From Pelotomaculum propionicicum (GTDB lineage: Bacteria; Bacillota; Desulfotomaculia; Desulfotomaculales; Pelotomaculaceae): a stretch of DNA of 64,000 bases. The stretch covers positions 18,199 through 82,198 of the forward strand of contig NZ_QFFZ01000012.1 of assembly GCF_004369225.1 (NCBI RefSeq). The letters run 5' to 3'. The notes beneath the pieces were generated by a model. The model was not told the DNA's origin. It saw only the letters and a program-made list of their open reading frames with translations, and did not search any database. Below, piece after piece: positions 8,695-17,314 of the stretch. How positions within the stretch are numbered: the first letter of the stretch is position 1; each line of letters begins with the position of its first letter. Position numbers and translations under genes: made by a program.

Positions 8695-9615
8695 TTAAGT
8701 AATTTCCAGCATCCTCTCCAAACAGCGGATAGCCTGCTTTCTCACTTTTTCCGGAACTGAAACCCGCGGCTCCAGATTGATCAGAGCCTGGTGCACTTTT
8801 TCCAGTGTTGTTTTTTTCATGTTGGGACAGGCCAGTTTTTTGGACGCCATATAAAACTGTTTATCAGGACAGCGTTTCTTAAGCATATGAAGAATGCCCA
8901 TCTCCGTGCCGACGATAAATTCACGGGCATCGTTTTCCACAGCAAAATTGATCATGCCCGCTGTGCTAGCTACTTTATCAGCCATGGCTACTACATCCGG
9001 GTGACATTCCGGGTGCACCATGACCAGAGCATCAGGATGTTCGGCTTTTGCTTTGAGGATATCTGCGGCAGTCAGCCCGTGGTGGGTGTTGCAGTATCCT
9101 TCCCATAAAATCATTTCCCTGCCGGTCCGGGTAAATATGTAATGCCCCAAATTCTTATCAGGCACAAATATAATCGGCTTATCCTTCGGCAGTGACGCCA
9201 CAACCTTAACAGCGTTGGCGGAAGTACAGGCTACATCACATTCAGCTTTAACTTCAGCGGAAGTGTTTACATAGCAGACCACAGTAGCGTCCGGGTACTC
9301 CTTTTTCTTTTGCTCCAGCTGCACCGCGTCGACCATGTCGGCCATCGGGCAGCCGGCGTGCTCATCCGGCAGTACCACAATCTTGCCGGGTGAAAGGATG
9401 GAAGCGCTCTCCGCCATGAAGTGGACTCCGCAAAAGATAATCACATCGGCGTCAGTCTCCGCAGCCTGTTGGGAAAGCCCAAGAGAGTCACCGATAAAGT
9501 CGGCCACCTCCTGAACTTCCGGCCTCTGGTAGAAATGAGCCAGGATAACCGCGTTGCGCTCCTTTTTTAACCTTTTAATCTCATCTGACAGCTGTTTTAT
9601 CTTTTCTTGGTCCAT
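8695..9615 (-). CDS. nadA: Quinolinate synthase
   Basis: Makes quinolinate from iminoaspartate and dihydroxyacetone phosphate in NAD synthesis and needs a [4Fe-4S] cluster. 306 residues of the short NadA type. The three cluster cysteines are recognisable by motif: AGCPMADM (about C89), EGYCNTHHG (about C175) and ACPNMK (about C263). Repeated substrate motifs [19 protein letters not shown] and VHPECHP are present. nadB and nadC are not here. It starts 6 bases after the cysteine desulfurase, an arrangement known in Firmicutes where NifS assembles the NadA cluster. Confidence 0.95.
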   Translation of the reverse strand: MDQEKIKQLSDEIKRLKKERNAVILAHFYQRPEVQEVADFIGDSLGLSQQAAETDADVIIFCGVHFMAESASILSPGKIVVLPDEHAGCPMADMVDAVQLEQKKKEYPDATVVCYVNTSAEVKAECDVACTSANAVKVVASLPKDKPIIFVPDKNLGHYIFTRTGREMILWEGYCNTHHGLTAADILKAKAEHPDALVMVHPECHPDVVAMADKVASTAGMINFAVENDAREFIVGTEMGILHMLKKRCPDKQFYMASKKLACPNMKKTTLEKVHQALINLEPRVSVPEKVRKQAIRCLERMLEIT

Positions 9616-9621
9616 ATTATC

Positions 9622-10785
9622 TCAGTCCTTTAGCGGGGACATGTCCCGCAGTTTTTCCACAATCGGTCCCATAACGTCGAGGAAATAGTCCACGTCCTCT
9701 TCGGTGTTGTCCTTGCCCAGGGTCAGGCGCAGGGAGCCATGGGCATCTTCAGGGGGAACCCCCATGGCCAGCAGCACATGGGAAGGCTCCAGAGAGCCAG
9801 AGGTGCAGGCGGAGCCGGTAGAGGCGGCAATACCTTTCAGATCAAGGCTGAGCAGCATTGACTCCCCTTCAATATATTTGAAAAGGAAACTGGCGTGGTT
9901 CGGCAGCCGCATGGTAGGGTGGCCTGTCAGGCTAACATGCTCGATGCGGCTGGTTAACCCCTTGATCAGCTTGTCACGCAAAGATTTCAGCCTGGCGCTC
10001 TCCTGCACCAAATTAGCTGTAACCAGCTCTACCGCTTTGGCCAATCCCATTATCCCCGGGATGTTTTCCGTCCCTGCCCGGCGCAGGCGCTCCTGAGCGC
10101 CGCCGTGGAAAAGGCTCTGCTTCCAGCGGGTTCCCTTGCGGATGTACAGCGCGCCGACTCCCTTGGGACCGTATATCTTGTGTCCAGATATTGACAGCAG
10201 GTCACAGCCGATTTCATCTACCAGCACCGGGATTTTTCCAAAACTCTGGACCGCGTCGACGTGGAAGATAATCTTGCGCTCCCTGGCCAGCTTGCCTATT
10301 TCCGCCACCGGCATGATCGTGCCGACTTCGTTATTGGCGTGCATGATGCTGATCACAATGGTTTTGTCGGTAATCGCCGCAGCCACGTCAGCCACACTGA
10401 CCATACCGTAACGGTCCACAGGCAGAATGGTGATGTCAAAACCCTGCTTACCCAGGGCCTTTACCGTGTTGAGCACCGCGTGGTGTTCCACGGCGCTGGT
10501 AATAATATGATTACCCTTGTTCCTGTTAGTATATGCGGCGCCGTGAATAGCCATATTGTCCGACTCCGTACCGCCGCTGGTGAAAACTATTTCCCCGCTG
10601 CCGGCGCCCAGAGCCTGTGCCAGCTTATCCCTGGCCTCCGCAATCTTTTTTTTAATCTGCAGCCCGTAATAATGCACGCTGGATGGATTGCCGAAATTTT
10701 CACCGGTAAGATAGCGGTACATTTCCTCAGCTACAGCAGGGTGCACCGGTGTTGTCCCGCTGTGGTCAAAATATACTCTGCGCAC
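9622..10785 (-). CDS. Cysteine desulfurase (NifS/IscS type), copy 2
   Basis: 387 residues from the GTG at 10785, preceded by GGGGGGCATTTTA; a longer frame begins at an ATG at 10842 but homology to the duplicate at the left edge begins at the GTG. PLP lysine in SGHKIYGPKG, catalytic cysteine in GSACTSGSLEPS, C-terminal RLTLGKDNTEEDV. It provides sulfur for Fe-S clusters. Position directly before nadA argues that it serves NadA. The promoter at 10871-10899 lies 86 bases upstream. Possible control by the neighbouring Rrf2 regulator is inferred from a shared ten-base box. Confidence 0.93.
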   Translation of the reverse strand: MRRVYFDHSGTTPVHPAVAEEMYRYLTGENFGNPSSVHYYGLQIKKKIAEARDKLAQALGAGSGEIVFTSGGTESDNMAIHGAAYTNRNKGNHIITSAVEHHAVLNTVKALGKQGFDITILPVDRYGMVSVADVAAAITDKTIVISIMHANNEVGTIMPVAEIGKLARERKIIFHVDAVQSFGKIPVLVDEIGCDLLSISGHKIYGPKGVGALYIRKGTRWKQSLFHGGAQERLRRAGTENIPGIMGLAKAVELVTANLVQESARLKSLRDKLIKGLTSRIEHVSLTGHPTMRLPNHASFLFKYIEGESMLLSLDLKGIAASTGSACTSGSLEPSHVLLAMGVPPEDAHGSLRLTLGKDNTEEDVDYFLDVMGPIVEKLRDMSPLKD

Positions 10786-10835
10786 TAAAATGCCCCCCTG
10801 ACACACCAAACTAATAGATTTTCTTTCTTCTCTCT

Positions 10836-10845
10836 TAAACATAGT
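10836..10845. promoter_or_regulatory. Shared ten-base box TAAACATAGT
   Basis: TAAACATAGT occurs here, at 1098-1107 and at 12311-12320, each time in the transcribed or promoter region of one of three related minus-strand promoters. It is a candidate operator, possibly for the Rrf2 protein. Confidence 0.4.
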
Positions 10846-10870
10846 GTTTTAATCGGAATTGCTTTTCTAT

Positions 10871-10899
10871 AGCATATTAAAACACTCGGGATTTGTCAA
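10871..10899 (-). promoter_or_regulatory. Sigma-A type promoter of nifS-nadA
   Basis: Minus strand TTGACA (10894-10899), 17-base spacer, TATGCT (10871-10876). The sequence around it is similar to the promoter of desulfurase copy 1. Confidence 0.65.
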
Positions 10900-10907
10900 T
10901 AAGCATT

Positions 10908-11708
10908 TTAGCCCGCGCCCTCAACCCGCTCATGGTGGGCGTACACGCTGAGCCTGCCCTCGCGGGCAAAGCCCACCACGCTGATCCCCAGCTGCTCCGC
11001 CAGCTTTACCGCGAGTTCAGTCGGGGCCGAACGGGACACAATCATAGGTATGCCCATCTTGGCTACTTTGATTAGTATTTCCGAAGAAATACGCCCACTG
11101 AAAACAAGTATTTTATCATTTAAAGCAATACCATCAAGAAAACACCTGCCGAATATCTTATCCACTGCGTTATGGCGGCCGATGTCCTCATAAAAACAGA
11201 CTACTTCAGTGCGGGTGCAGAGTGACGCGCTGTGGGCGCCGCCGGTTGTTCTGAACACCCCGGAAAGGTTTTCAAGCTGGTTGGACAGGTGAAAAATTTC
11301 CTTAGGTGTGATTCTGAGATCAGATTGGATGGGGGAAATTCCCCTGGTGTCGTTAATGAAGTAAAAAGAAGCGCGGCCACGGCCGCAGCAGGAGGTAACA
11401 AAGCGTTTCAGAAACATCTCCTGCGACTGGGACGCCCCTGCCGTCTCGACCCAGATCAGCCCGTCATCCTCGTTGATGGTAATATTCTTTAAATTGTCAC
11501 GTCTTAGCAGAACACCCTCGGAACACAAAAAGCCCACAGCCAGCTCTTTAAGCTCACCTGGCGAACAGACCAGGGTTACAAACTCCACATCATTCAGGTA
11601 AAGAGTTACCGGCGTTTCCCTGACCAGGACGTCCTCACCCGCTGTAAAGCCATTTTTCCTGTAAAAGATTACTGGCAGATTAACGATTTTATCATTTTCT
11701 TCTGTCAT
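10908..11708 (-). CDS. fdhD: Formate dehydrogenase accessory sulfurtransferase FdhD
   Basis: Carries sulfur from a cysteine desulfurase to the molybdenum or tungsten bis-MGD cofactor of formate dehydrogenases. About 266 residues. Motifs are the early RETPVTLYLN strand, the reactive cysteine region TSCCGRGRASF, GGAHSASLC, the EDIGRHNAVDK motif and SGRISSEILIKV. ATG at 11708 is preferred (AAAGGTGG upstream); a GTG at 11720 is also in frame. In E. coli the key residues are in a CxxC; here adjacent cysteines CC are present and no CxxC is seen, a small deviation. It is followed by the desulfurase that could feed it. No formate dehydrogenase gene is in the window. Confidence 0.92.
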   Translation of the reverse strand: MTEENDKIVNLPVIFYRKNGFTAGEDVLVRETPVTLYLNDVEFVTLVCSPGELKELAVGFLCSEGVLLRRDNLKNITINEDDGLIWVETAGASQSQEMFLKRFVTSCCGRGRASFYFINDTRGISPIQSDLRITPKEIFHLSNQLENLSGVFRTTGGAHSASLCTRTEVVCFYEDIGRHNAVDKIFGRCFLDGIALNDKILVFSGRISSEILIKVAKMGIPMIVSRSAPTELAVKLAEQLGISVVGFAREGRLSVYAHHERVEGAG

Positions 11709-11729
11709 ACCCGATGCCACCTTTATCTG

Positions 11730-12185
11730 TTAAATATAATACATGTTCGCTTCCCTGGACCGCCGCATCTTCTCCGCTTCCTGGCAAAGGTCCTCCAGTG
11801 TGGTCCCGTCAAGCACATCAGCCACTGAACTCCTGACCTTCTCCCAGAGTGCCCTGGTGACACAGATATCGGACCGTCCGCACATCTCGGGGTCTTCTTC
11901 ACTGACACAGCCCGTCGGGCCAAGCGGCCCCTCCAGGCACCTGATAATTTCACCAGTGCTAATTTTCTCCGGCGCCCTGCTCAGCAGGTACCCCCCCTGG
12001 GCTCCCCTCACACTGCGCACCAACCCCCCTTTGCGCAAGACGGTCATCATTTGTTCCAGATAACCTTCCGATATGCCCTGTTTTTCGGCTATCTGGAACA
12101 GAGGTGTAGGTTCACTCGGGTTGTAATTCTGCGCCAACTCTAACATAGCTCTGAGTCCGTACCTTGCTCTTGTAGAAAACTTCAA
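11730..12185 (-). CDS. Rrf2 family regulator, IscR-like
   Basis: 151 residues. The N-terminal winged helix (STRARYGLRAMLELA to VRGAQGGYLLSR) binds DNA. Three cysteines at about 93, 102 and 108 (GCVSEEDPEMC, DIC) match the IscR pattern for a [2Fe-2S] cluster, so it probably senses cluster supply. It is first in the minus-strand series before fdhD (9 bases to its GTG) and the desulfurase. Its own promoter overlaps a ten-base box repeated at both desulfurase promoters, which suggests autoregulation and control of those genes. CymR-type sulfur regulators are also Rrf2 but normally lack these cysteines. Confidence 0.88.
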   Translation of the reverse strand: MKFSTRARYGLRAMLELAQNYNPSEPTPLFQIAEKQGISEGYLEQMMTVLRKGGLVRSVRGAQGGYLLSRAPEKISTGEIIRCLEGPLGPTGCVSEEDPEMCGRSDICVTRALWEKVRSSVADVLDGTTLEDLCQEAEKMRRSREANMYYI

Positions 12186-12317
12186 ACCTGCAATCCCCTC
12201 TTTCCCCCAATATTTTATCCCGCAGGTCCTTCCGCTACCATGGAAAGACCAATTATCCTTTTAAACCCACCGCTTATTATGTTTACAATTCCTACTAACT
12301 TAATATTATTTAAACAT

Positions 12318-12347
12318 AGTCTATCGTATCAAATTTGCATTTGTCAA
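12318..12347 (-). promoter_or_regulatory. Promoter of the Rrf2 regulator operon
   Basis: Minus strand TTGACA (12342-12347), 18-base spacer, TAGACT (12318-12323). The -10 overlaps TAAACATAGT (12311-12320, plus reading), which would be ideal for repression by an Rrf2 protein. Confidence 0.6.
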
Positions 12348-12350
12348 GGA

Positions 12351-12487
12351 GTATCATCAGTGTTGTTTAGAAATTCAGCTAATGCCGGATACAATGTCTT
12401 TAAAACCAAACTGCTTTTTCCCGCTCCGCTTACCCCTGTAATGCAAGTAAGCACGCCTAATGGAAATGCCGCATCAATGTTCTTCAA
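12351..12487 (-). pseudogene. UvrA-like ATPase fragment
   Basis: The minus strand encodes [15 protein letters not shown] followed by the P-loop [11 protein letters not shown] and a [10 protein letters not shown] segment, the pattern around the second Walker A of UvrA-type excinuclease subunits. Only about 45 residues remain, with no start and no continuing frame. It lies just upstream of the Rrf2 promoter. Probably a relic of a UvrA-like paralogue. Confidence 0.6.
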
Positions 12488-12646
12488 CTAAACGAACTAA
12501 ATAAAAGACTGGGGAATTTGGTTGAAGCCGGCGTTTCATATCTAACCCTTGACAGGTATGGGCAGGGATATTTTTCTCGTCTGAAACAAAAACTCATCCA
12601 TCTGATTAAAGCCCTGCAGTGTTGCCAGTGCCGGCGGCAGCTCTGA
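12485..12646 (+). pseudogene. Possible second UvrA-like fragment, opposite strand
   Basis: Open frame ending at TGA 12644-12646. It contains LNKRLGNLVEAGVSYLTLDR, resembling the LxxLVxVGLxYLTLxR helix before the UvrA signature, then YGQGYFSRLKQKLIHLIKALQ, which does not match. No start codon. If the match is right, an inversion split a decayed uvrA-like gene. Confidence 0.3.
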
Positions 12647-12676
12647 CTTCATCCACCCGCCACTCAGGCCATTCCT

Positions 12677-12889
12677 TCATAAAGCCCGGCACGCTGTAAG
12701 CCTTTGCCCGGTCCTCACATGGGATATACGGCTTAAAAAGTCATTTCCTTCATTCCATTCCAAAAATATTATCGCATGGCTGAACAGCTCCAAATACTTT
12801 AATGCCGGACTGTAGTCCGGCATTATATGTGCAATAGTAAACTGTTCTCTTTTAATCAGTTTCCCGACAGGAAAAAGTTTATAACTCAA
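12677..12889 (-). pseudogene. Truncated gene, resembles the N-terminus of TrmO/TsaA
   Basis: 70 residues from ATG 12889. FPVGKLIKREQFTIAHIMPDY, followed by LKYLELFSHAIIFLEWNE, resembles the start of the TrmO/YaeB tRNA methyltransferase family (SPxxxxALKGLExFSHxxVF). After about residue 55 the frame becomes unlike the family, and in the next frame a second stretch (AYSVPGFMKEWPEWRVDEV) is open, so a frameshift near 12715 is likely. No convincing Shine-Dalgarno sequence is seen. Assignment is tentative. Confidence 0.35.
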
Positions 12890-12969
12890 CCATGATTACG
12901 CTCCATTCTTTATTCCTTTCTGAAGAAAACCCTTCGTCCCGCTGTAACACCTGTAGTAAATTAAAAAAC

Positions 12970-14121
12970 TTAGCTTTTTTTAGCCTCGATTGTGACAACT
13001 ACCGAATTTTCCACACCGCCCCTGATAAACTTTATTTCAACCTGACTGCCGATAGCTGTCCCCTGCACCAGCTCGATCAGTTGATTGGGGTTGGTAACAC
13101 CGTTGCCGTTATAACCGATGATCACATCACCCTGCCGCAAACCTGCGGTGTAGGCTGGGCCGCCTCTTACCACCGAGGCTACTATCGCCCCGTTAAGGTC
13201 ACTTAGCCCAAAATACTTTGCCGCCTCCTTGGTCACAGCCTGGAGGTAAACACCAATATAGGGATGATCAACACTTCCTTTGTTGACCAGGTCTTCAAAA
13301 ACAGCTTTAACAGTGCTGCTTGGTATGGCAAAGCCTATACCCTGGGCTTCTGCGTTGATAGCGGTGTTTATCCCTACGACCTCGCCCTTCAGGTTAAGCA
13401 GCGGCCCGCCGCTGTTGCCGGGGTTAATGGACGCGTCGGTCTGGAGCAGGTTTCTGTACTGCTTATCTTCTATGGTCATGGGGCGCCCCTTGGCGCTGAT
13501 CACTCCAACTGTGACGGTGTGGTCGAGCCCGTAAGGATTACCGATGGCCACGACCCAGTCTCCCACCCTTACACTGTCGGAATCACCCAGGGTCACGTAG
13601 GGCAACTCCTCCTCGGCGTCAATCTTAAGCACCGCCAAATCCAATTCGCTGTCCGCCCCCACCTTTCTGGCCGGGTACGGTTTCTCCCTGCTGGAAAGGG
13701 TCACTTCAATCTCACTGACACCGCTGATAACATGCTCGTTGGTTAAGATATAGCCGTCAGGCGATACTATAAAACCGGAACCTAAACCGTGGCTCTCCTG
13801 CGGCTGCGTGGGGATGCTGTACTGGTTGCCAAAAAACTGCCTGAAAAACGGGTCGTTTAAGAACGGGTTGCTCTGGCTGACATTGCTTATGGTGGTAGTG
13901 TTGATTCTGACCACGGCAGGGCCGGCTCCTGCCACCATATTCGGAATCACATCGGGACCGAGTCCCGGCAGCGGCGCTGCCTGCACAACACCGTTATCCT
14001 CCGCCCAGCTGAGGTGGGGCAGACCAGGCCAGTTCCCGGCAAAGGCAACAGCAATCACAACCAGCACTCCCGCCAGGAAAGCGCCGAATATCTTTACCGC
14101 TGGTAACTTGAAGAGCCTCAT
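12970..14121 (-). CDS. Membrane-anchored HtrA/DegP-like serine protease
   Basis: 383 residues from ATG 14121, preceded by AAAGGAGGTTCTGTG; the longer frame overlaps corA. Residues 8-30 form a single N-terminal membrane anchor. The trypsin-like domain shows the triad H130 (TNEHVI), D161 (SELDLAVLKID) and S237 (NPGNSGGPL). A PDZ domain fills about 290-383, including GGPAYTAGLRQGDVIIGYNG. HtrA proteases degrade or refold damaged exported proteins. The gene follows corA by 96 bases and may share its transcript. Confidence 0.93.
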   Translation of the reverse strand: MRLFKLPAVKIFGAFLAGVLVVIAVAFAGNWPGLPHLSWAEDNGVVQAAPLPGLGPDVIPNMVAGAGPAVVRINTTTISNVSQSNPFLNDPFFRQFFGNQYSIPTQPQESHGLGSGFIVSPDGYILTNEHVISGVSEIEVTLSSREKPYPARKVGADSELDLAVLKIDAEEELPYVTLGDSDSVRVGDWVVAIGNPYGLDHTVTVGVISAKGRPMTIEDKQYRNLLQTDASINPGNSGGPLLNLKGEVVGINTAINAEAQGIGFAIPSSTVKAVFEDLVNKGSVDHPYIGVYLQAVTKEAAKYFGLSDLNGAIVASVVRGGPAYTAGLRQGDVIIGYNGNGVTNPNQLIELVQGTAIGSQVEIKFIRGGVENSVVVTIEAKKS

Positions 14122-14216
14122 CACAGAACCTCCTTTAAAGATTTCCCTACAACTAATTGTACTTAGATTTTCACTTAGAAAACTGAAAATTACATGAAAA
14201 ATGCTTTGTTTAATTT

Positions 14217-15203
14217 TTAAATCCATTTCAGTCTCTTGAACAACAAGAGCATAAGCCCGGTTACACCGGCAAGGATAACCGAGATTGCTAAAGTTGAAAA
14301 ACTCATTTCCTGGTAGGGCAGCGGCACGTTCATTCCAAAAAAGCCGGTCAAAAAGGTAAGGGGCATGAAAATTGTGGATATCACGGTCAGCACACGGATC
14401 GCTTCGTTGGTACGGGTGCTGATTAAAGAGTGGTAAGTGGTAAGGGAAGCGTCTACCAGGTCCCTGTACCCGTCCAGAGAGTCGGTAATCCTCTCCAGGT
14501 GGTCGACCAGGTCTAAAAAGTATGGCTTGATATCTTCCCTGATGTCAAAGTAAGGGTGCCCCCCGGCGTTGATACTGGTAAAGATCCTGCGCTGAGGTAT
14601 CACGGCCCGGCGGACAGTTAAAATGGTTCTTTTTAATGATAAGAATTCCTCGGTAATCTCTTTGCTGGGCTGACCGTATATTTCATCCTCCAGCTCGTCG
14701 ATACGTATGCCAAGGCGGTCCATGATGGGGAAAATATCGTCCGTGTTGCCGTCGATGATCGCATAAAGGAAAAACTCCATTCCTTTATTTAAAAACTGAG
14801 GGCTTTTAAGGCTGATTTTCGCCAGTCGTCCCAGCACCGGCAGCGTTTGCCTGTGAACTGTGACCACAAAGTTCTGCCCCAGAAAAACGTTCAATTGTTC
14901 CAGCGCTATCTCTTCTTCGGAATCTTCATTGTACCTTATGGCGTGCATGGCAAAAAAGTAGTAGTCCTCATAATTATCAAGCTTGGCACGAGGGCTGAAG
15001 CTGAGGCAGTCCTCGACAGCCAGCGGGTGGAAATCAAAAATCTGTGCTACCCTTTTTATCTCCTGATCGGTGAAGTTAAATAAATCCACCCACAACACGT
15101 CTTCTTCGTGTTTCAGAAAACTGTCCTTTTCCTGCAGGTTGACATCGTGATACATTTTCCTTTCCAGGTGGCTGTAAAAGTAAGTCTTAATCATTCTAAA
15201 CAC
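14217..15203 (-). CDS. corA: CorA family magnesium transporter
   Basis: 328 residues. A long cytoplasmic N-terminal domain (about 1-265) is followed by two C-terminal membrane helices with the signature FGMN between them (LTGFFGMNVPLP), YGMN in the classical family. It imports Mg2+, possibly Co2+ or Ni2+. A Mg2+-sensing M-box riboswitch with terminator precedes it at 15262-15482, strong evidence that magnesium is the physiological substrate. It is upstream of htrA. Confidence 0.93.
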   Translation of the reverse strand: MFRMIKTYFYSHLERKMYHDVNLQEKDSFLKHEEDVLWVDLFNFTDQEIKRVAQIFDFHPLAVEDCLSFSPRAKLDNYEDYYFFAMHAIRYNEDSEEEIALEQLNVFLGQNFVVTVHRQTLPVLGRLAKISLKSPQFLNKGMEFFLYAIIDGNTDDIFPIMDRLGIRIDELEDEIYGQPSKEITEEFLSLKRTILTVRRAVIPQRRIFTSINAGGHPYFDIREDIKPYFLDLVDHLERITDSLDGYRDLVDASLTTYHSLISTRTNEAIRVLTVISTIFMPLTFLTGFFGMNVPLPYQEMSFSTLAISVILAGVTGLMLLLFKRLKWI

Positions 15204-15261
15204 CCCAGACTGTCAAACAAGATAATAGAAATTAAATTCAAACACCCATCTTTTAGCTTGC

Positions 15262-15482
15262 CACAACAAAAAATAAAAAACCTTCCAAAAAGAAGGTTTT
15301 TCACCCAATAATAACTACAACAAACCTTCTCCACTCGTAAAAGTTTTGACACGTACACAGCTAGGGAAATTCCCAGCCACATTAAGTAAAACCTTAAGCC
15401 GGCAGTACCTGTTAACCCGTAGGCGTCTCTCGACATTTCCGGGCAGTGGCATGTGTCTGTGTAGAAGCCTCACCTAACGAAG
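15262..15482 (-). ncRNA. M-box (ykoK leader) magnesium riboswitch with terminator
   Basis: Reading the minus strand from 15480, GTTAGGTGAGGCTTCTACAC, ATGCCACTGCCCGGAAATG, TCGAGAGACGCC and ACGGGTTAACAGG appear in the order and near-consensus sequence of the M-box. The expression platform is AAAACCTTC and GAAGGTTTT pairing around AAAAAG at about 15280-15302, followed by a T run. When Mg2+ is bound the terminator should form and corA be shut off. The distance from terminator to the corA start is about 70 bases. Confidence 0.92.
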
Positions 15483-16092
15483 AAATTATTAATTTTATAC
15501 ATTCAATATATAGAAAAAAAATCCGCTTGTCAATCAACCTGCCAGGCTGTCTATAAATTTAGATAATACAAAGTCCATAGTGTTGAAACAAGCATAAACC
15601 CAGAAGAAAAGAAAAGATGGCCAGGTGGTTCGGGTGCAGGCCGAAGCGCTTGGCCAGCAGCGTAAATTACCTGGCGGGCAGGGCACACAGCTTGCTAAGA
15701 TAATAGCTGTGACCGTAACTTGTTACCGCCTATATTTAACTCAGGTTTTCCTCCCTTGAAGATACCATAATTTTGTGACCTCATTGCCCTGTGTTACATA
15801 TATTTCTAACTATTATATACAAAGTGTTACAACTATTTACAATATAGACTAAAGTTTTACATACAACAATAAATTAAATATTCACTGGATTTCTTAAATT
15901 TTTTACAGGATTATATTATTTTTCATAGAATAGTTAAAGATTGCAAGAAAAAACTGCTATGTGCAAACTGTCAGCGCTTTTCAAATAATATTTTCAAGTA
16001 TTACTTATATTTACCTTTTCTGTCGGGATAATAATATAGTGTGTGCTACAGAAAAATAATATTAACTAACTTGCCGGGATAGGAGTAAAGAC
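15483..16092. other. Long intergenic region with a possible gene relic
   Basis: No intact gene. On the minus strand about 15591-15665, LLAKRFGLHPNHLAIF resembles the active-site helix of CDP-alcohol phosphatidyltransferases but is only some 30 residues long and is followed by a stop. The rest (15740-16080) is very AT-rich and should contain promoters for corA's leader and for the plus-strand gene at 16093. Confidence 0.35.
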
Positions 16093-17046
16093 ATGATGAA
16101 ATTTCCTTCACTAAAGATTGGCCGCCTGGTACCCCGCTATCCTATTATCCAGGGGGGAATGGCCCTGCGGGTTTCCACAGCACCGCTGGCCTCTGCCGTG
16201 GCCAACGCCGGCGGAATTGGTGTCATCGCCGCCACAGGCATGACCATTCAGGAACTAAAAGATGAAATCCGGGCAGCCCGCCGTTTCACTAAAGGCATCA
16301 TCGGCATCAACATCATGTTTGCCGTGCGCCAGTTCGCCACTATGGTCCACACTGCCATAGAAGAAAAAATAGACGTTATCTTTACCGGCGCCGGTTTTTC
16401 CCGTGATATTTTCAAATGGGGCAGGGATGCCGGAGTGCCTATTGTCTCCATTGTATCTTCCGCGAAACTGGCCCGCATCGCTGAAAAACAAGGAGCGTCC
16501 GCTGTTGTTGCCGAAGGTATGGAGGCAGGCGGGCACCTGGGTACAAACCGCTCTATCGAGGAAATCTTGCCCGAAATAGTTTCCAGTGTAAAAATCCCGG
16601 TTATCGCCGCAGGCGGCATAGTTGACGGAAGCGGTATCGCCAAGATGCTTAAACTGGGCGCCAGCGGGGTTCAGATGGCCACCCGTTTCGTCCTGAGCGT
16701 GGAGTGCGCTGTGGCTGACGCTTTTAAACAGATGTATTTAAAGGCTGCCGCTGATGACGTGGTGATTATCCCCAGCCCTGTGGGCATGCCCGGGCGGGCG
16801 CTGCGCAATCCCTTTGTGTCCAAAGTCCTGGGTGGAACGGCGGAAAAGCCCGTAGAATGCGACGGCTGCCTGAAAGACTGCTCCCGTCAGTACTGCATCA
16901 TCAAGGCGCTGGAGTATTCACGCTCCGGCCGGGTAGACGACGGAGTCGTTTTTGCCGGTAAAAACGTACACAAGATCAAGGAAATCCTGCCGGTCCAAAA
17001 AATCTTTGACAAGCTGGTTACAGAAGTTGAAGAAACACCCGATTAA
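16093..17046 (+). CDS. Nitronate monooxygenase / FabK-like FMN enzyme
   Basis: 317 residues, TIM-barrel flavoprotein of the 2-nitropropane dioxygenase family. N-terminal PIIQGGMALRVSTAPLASAVANAGG, the FMN phosphate-binding segment AAGGIVDGSGIAKMLKLGASGVQMATRFV and the EAGGHLG motif are clear. A cysteine cluster near the C-terminus (CDGCLKDC, then QYCI) is typical of clostridial members and may hold a metal or be structural. The family covers nitroalkane oxidation and enoyl-ACP reduction (FabK). No fatty acid genes are adjacent, so the substrate is open. AGGAGTAAAGAC precedes the ATG. A terminator follows. Confidence 0.85.
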   Translation: MMKFPSLKIGRLVPRYPIIQGGMALRVSTAPLASAVANAGGIGVIAATGMTIQELKDEIRAARRFTKGIIGINIMFAVRQFATMVHTAIEEKIDVIFTGAGFSRDIFKWGRDAGVPIVSIVSSAKLARIAEKQGASAVVAEGMEAGGHLGTNRSIEEILPEIVSSVKIPVIAAGGIVDGSGIAKMLKLGASGVQMATRFVLSVECAVADAFKQMYLKAAADDVVIIPSPVGMPGRALRNPFVSKVLGGTAEKPVECDGCLKDCSRQYCIIKALEYSRSGRVDDGVVFAGKNVHKIKEILPVQKIFDKLVTEVEETPD

Positions 17047-17053
17047 AAAGCTA

Positions 17054-17090
17054 TGGGGCTGACCCGAAGAGGAAAGCCCCATTAATTTTA
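17054..17090 (+). terminator. Terminator after the nitronate monooxygenase-like gene
   Basis: TGGGGCT and AAGCCCCA pair around GACCCGAAGAGGA, followed by TTAATTTTATAG. Confidence 0.65.
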
Positions 17091-17314
17091 TAGCTTTCCA
17101 CAATCCACCACACCCTAATGCTGTTGCTTCCCTTTTATAAATCAACCTTGGTTAAGATTATTTTAAAGATTGTTAAGAAAAATTTGTAAGATAATACTCT
17201 TAATTTCAAAATATGACAATAATATAGATTATTTGACTTTATTTAAAGGATTTTTTTAATCCGCATCATAATATCCATATGGGCTGAAATTATATTTTAA
17301 GGGGTTAATAGAAA

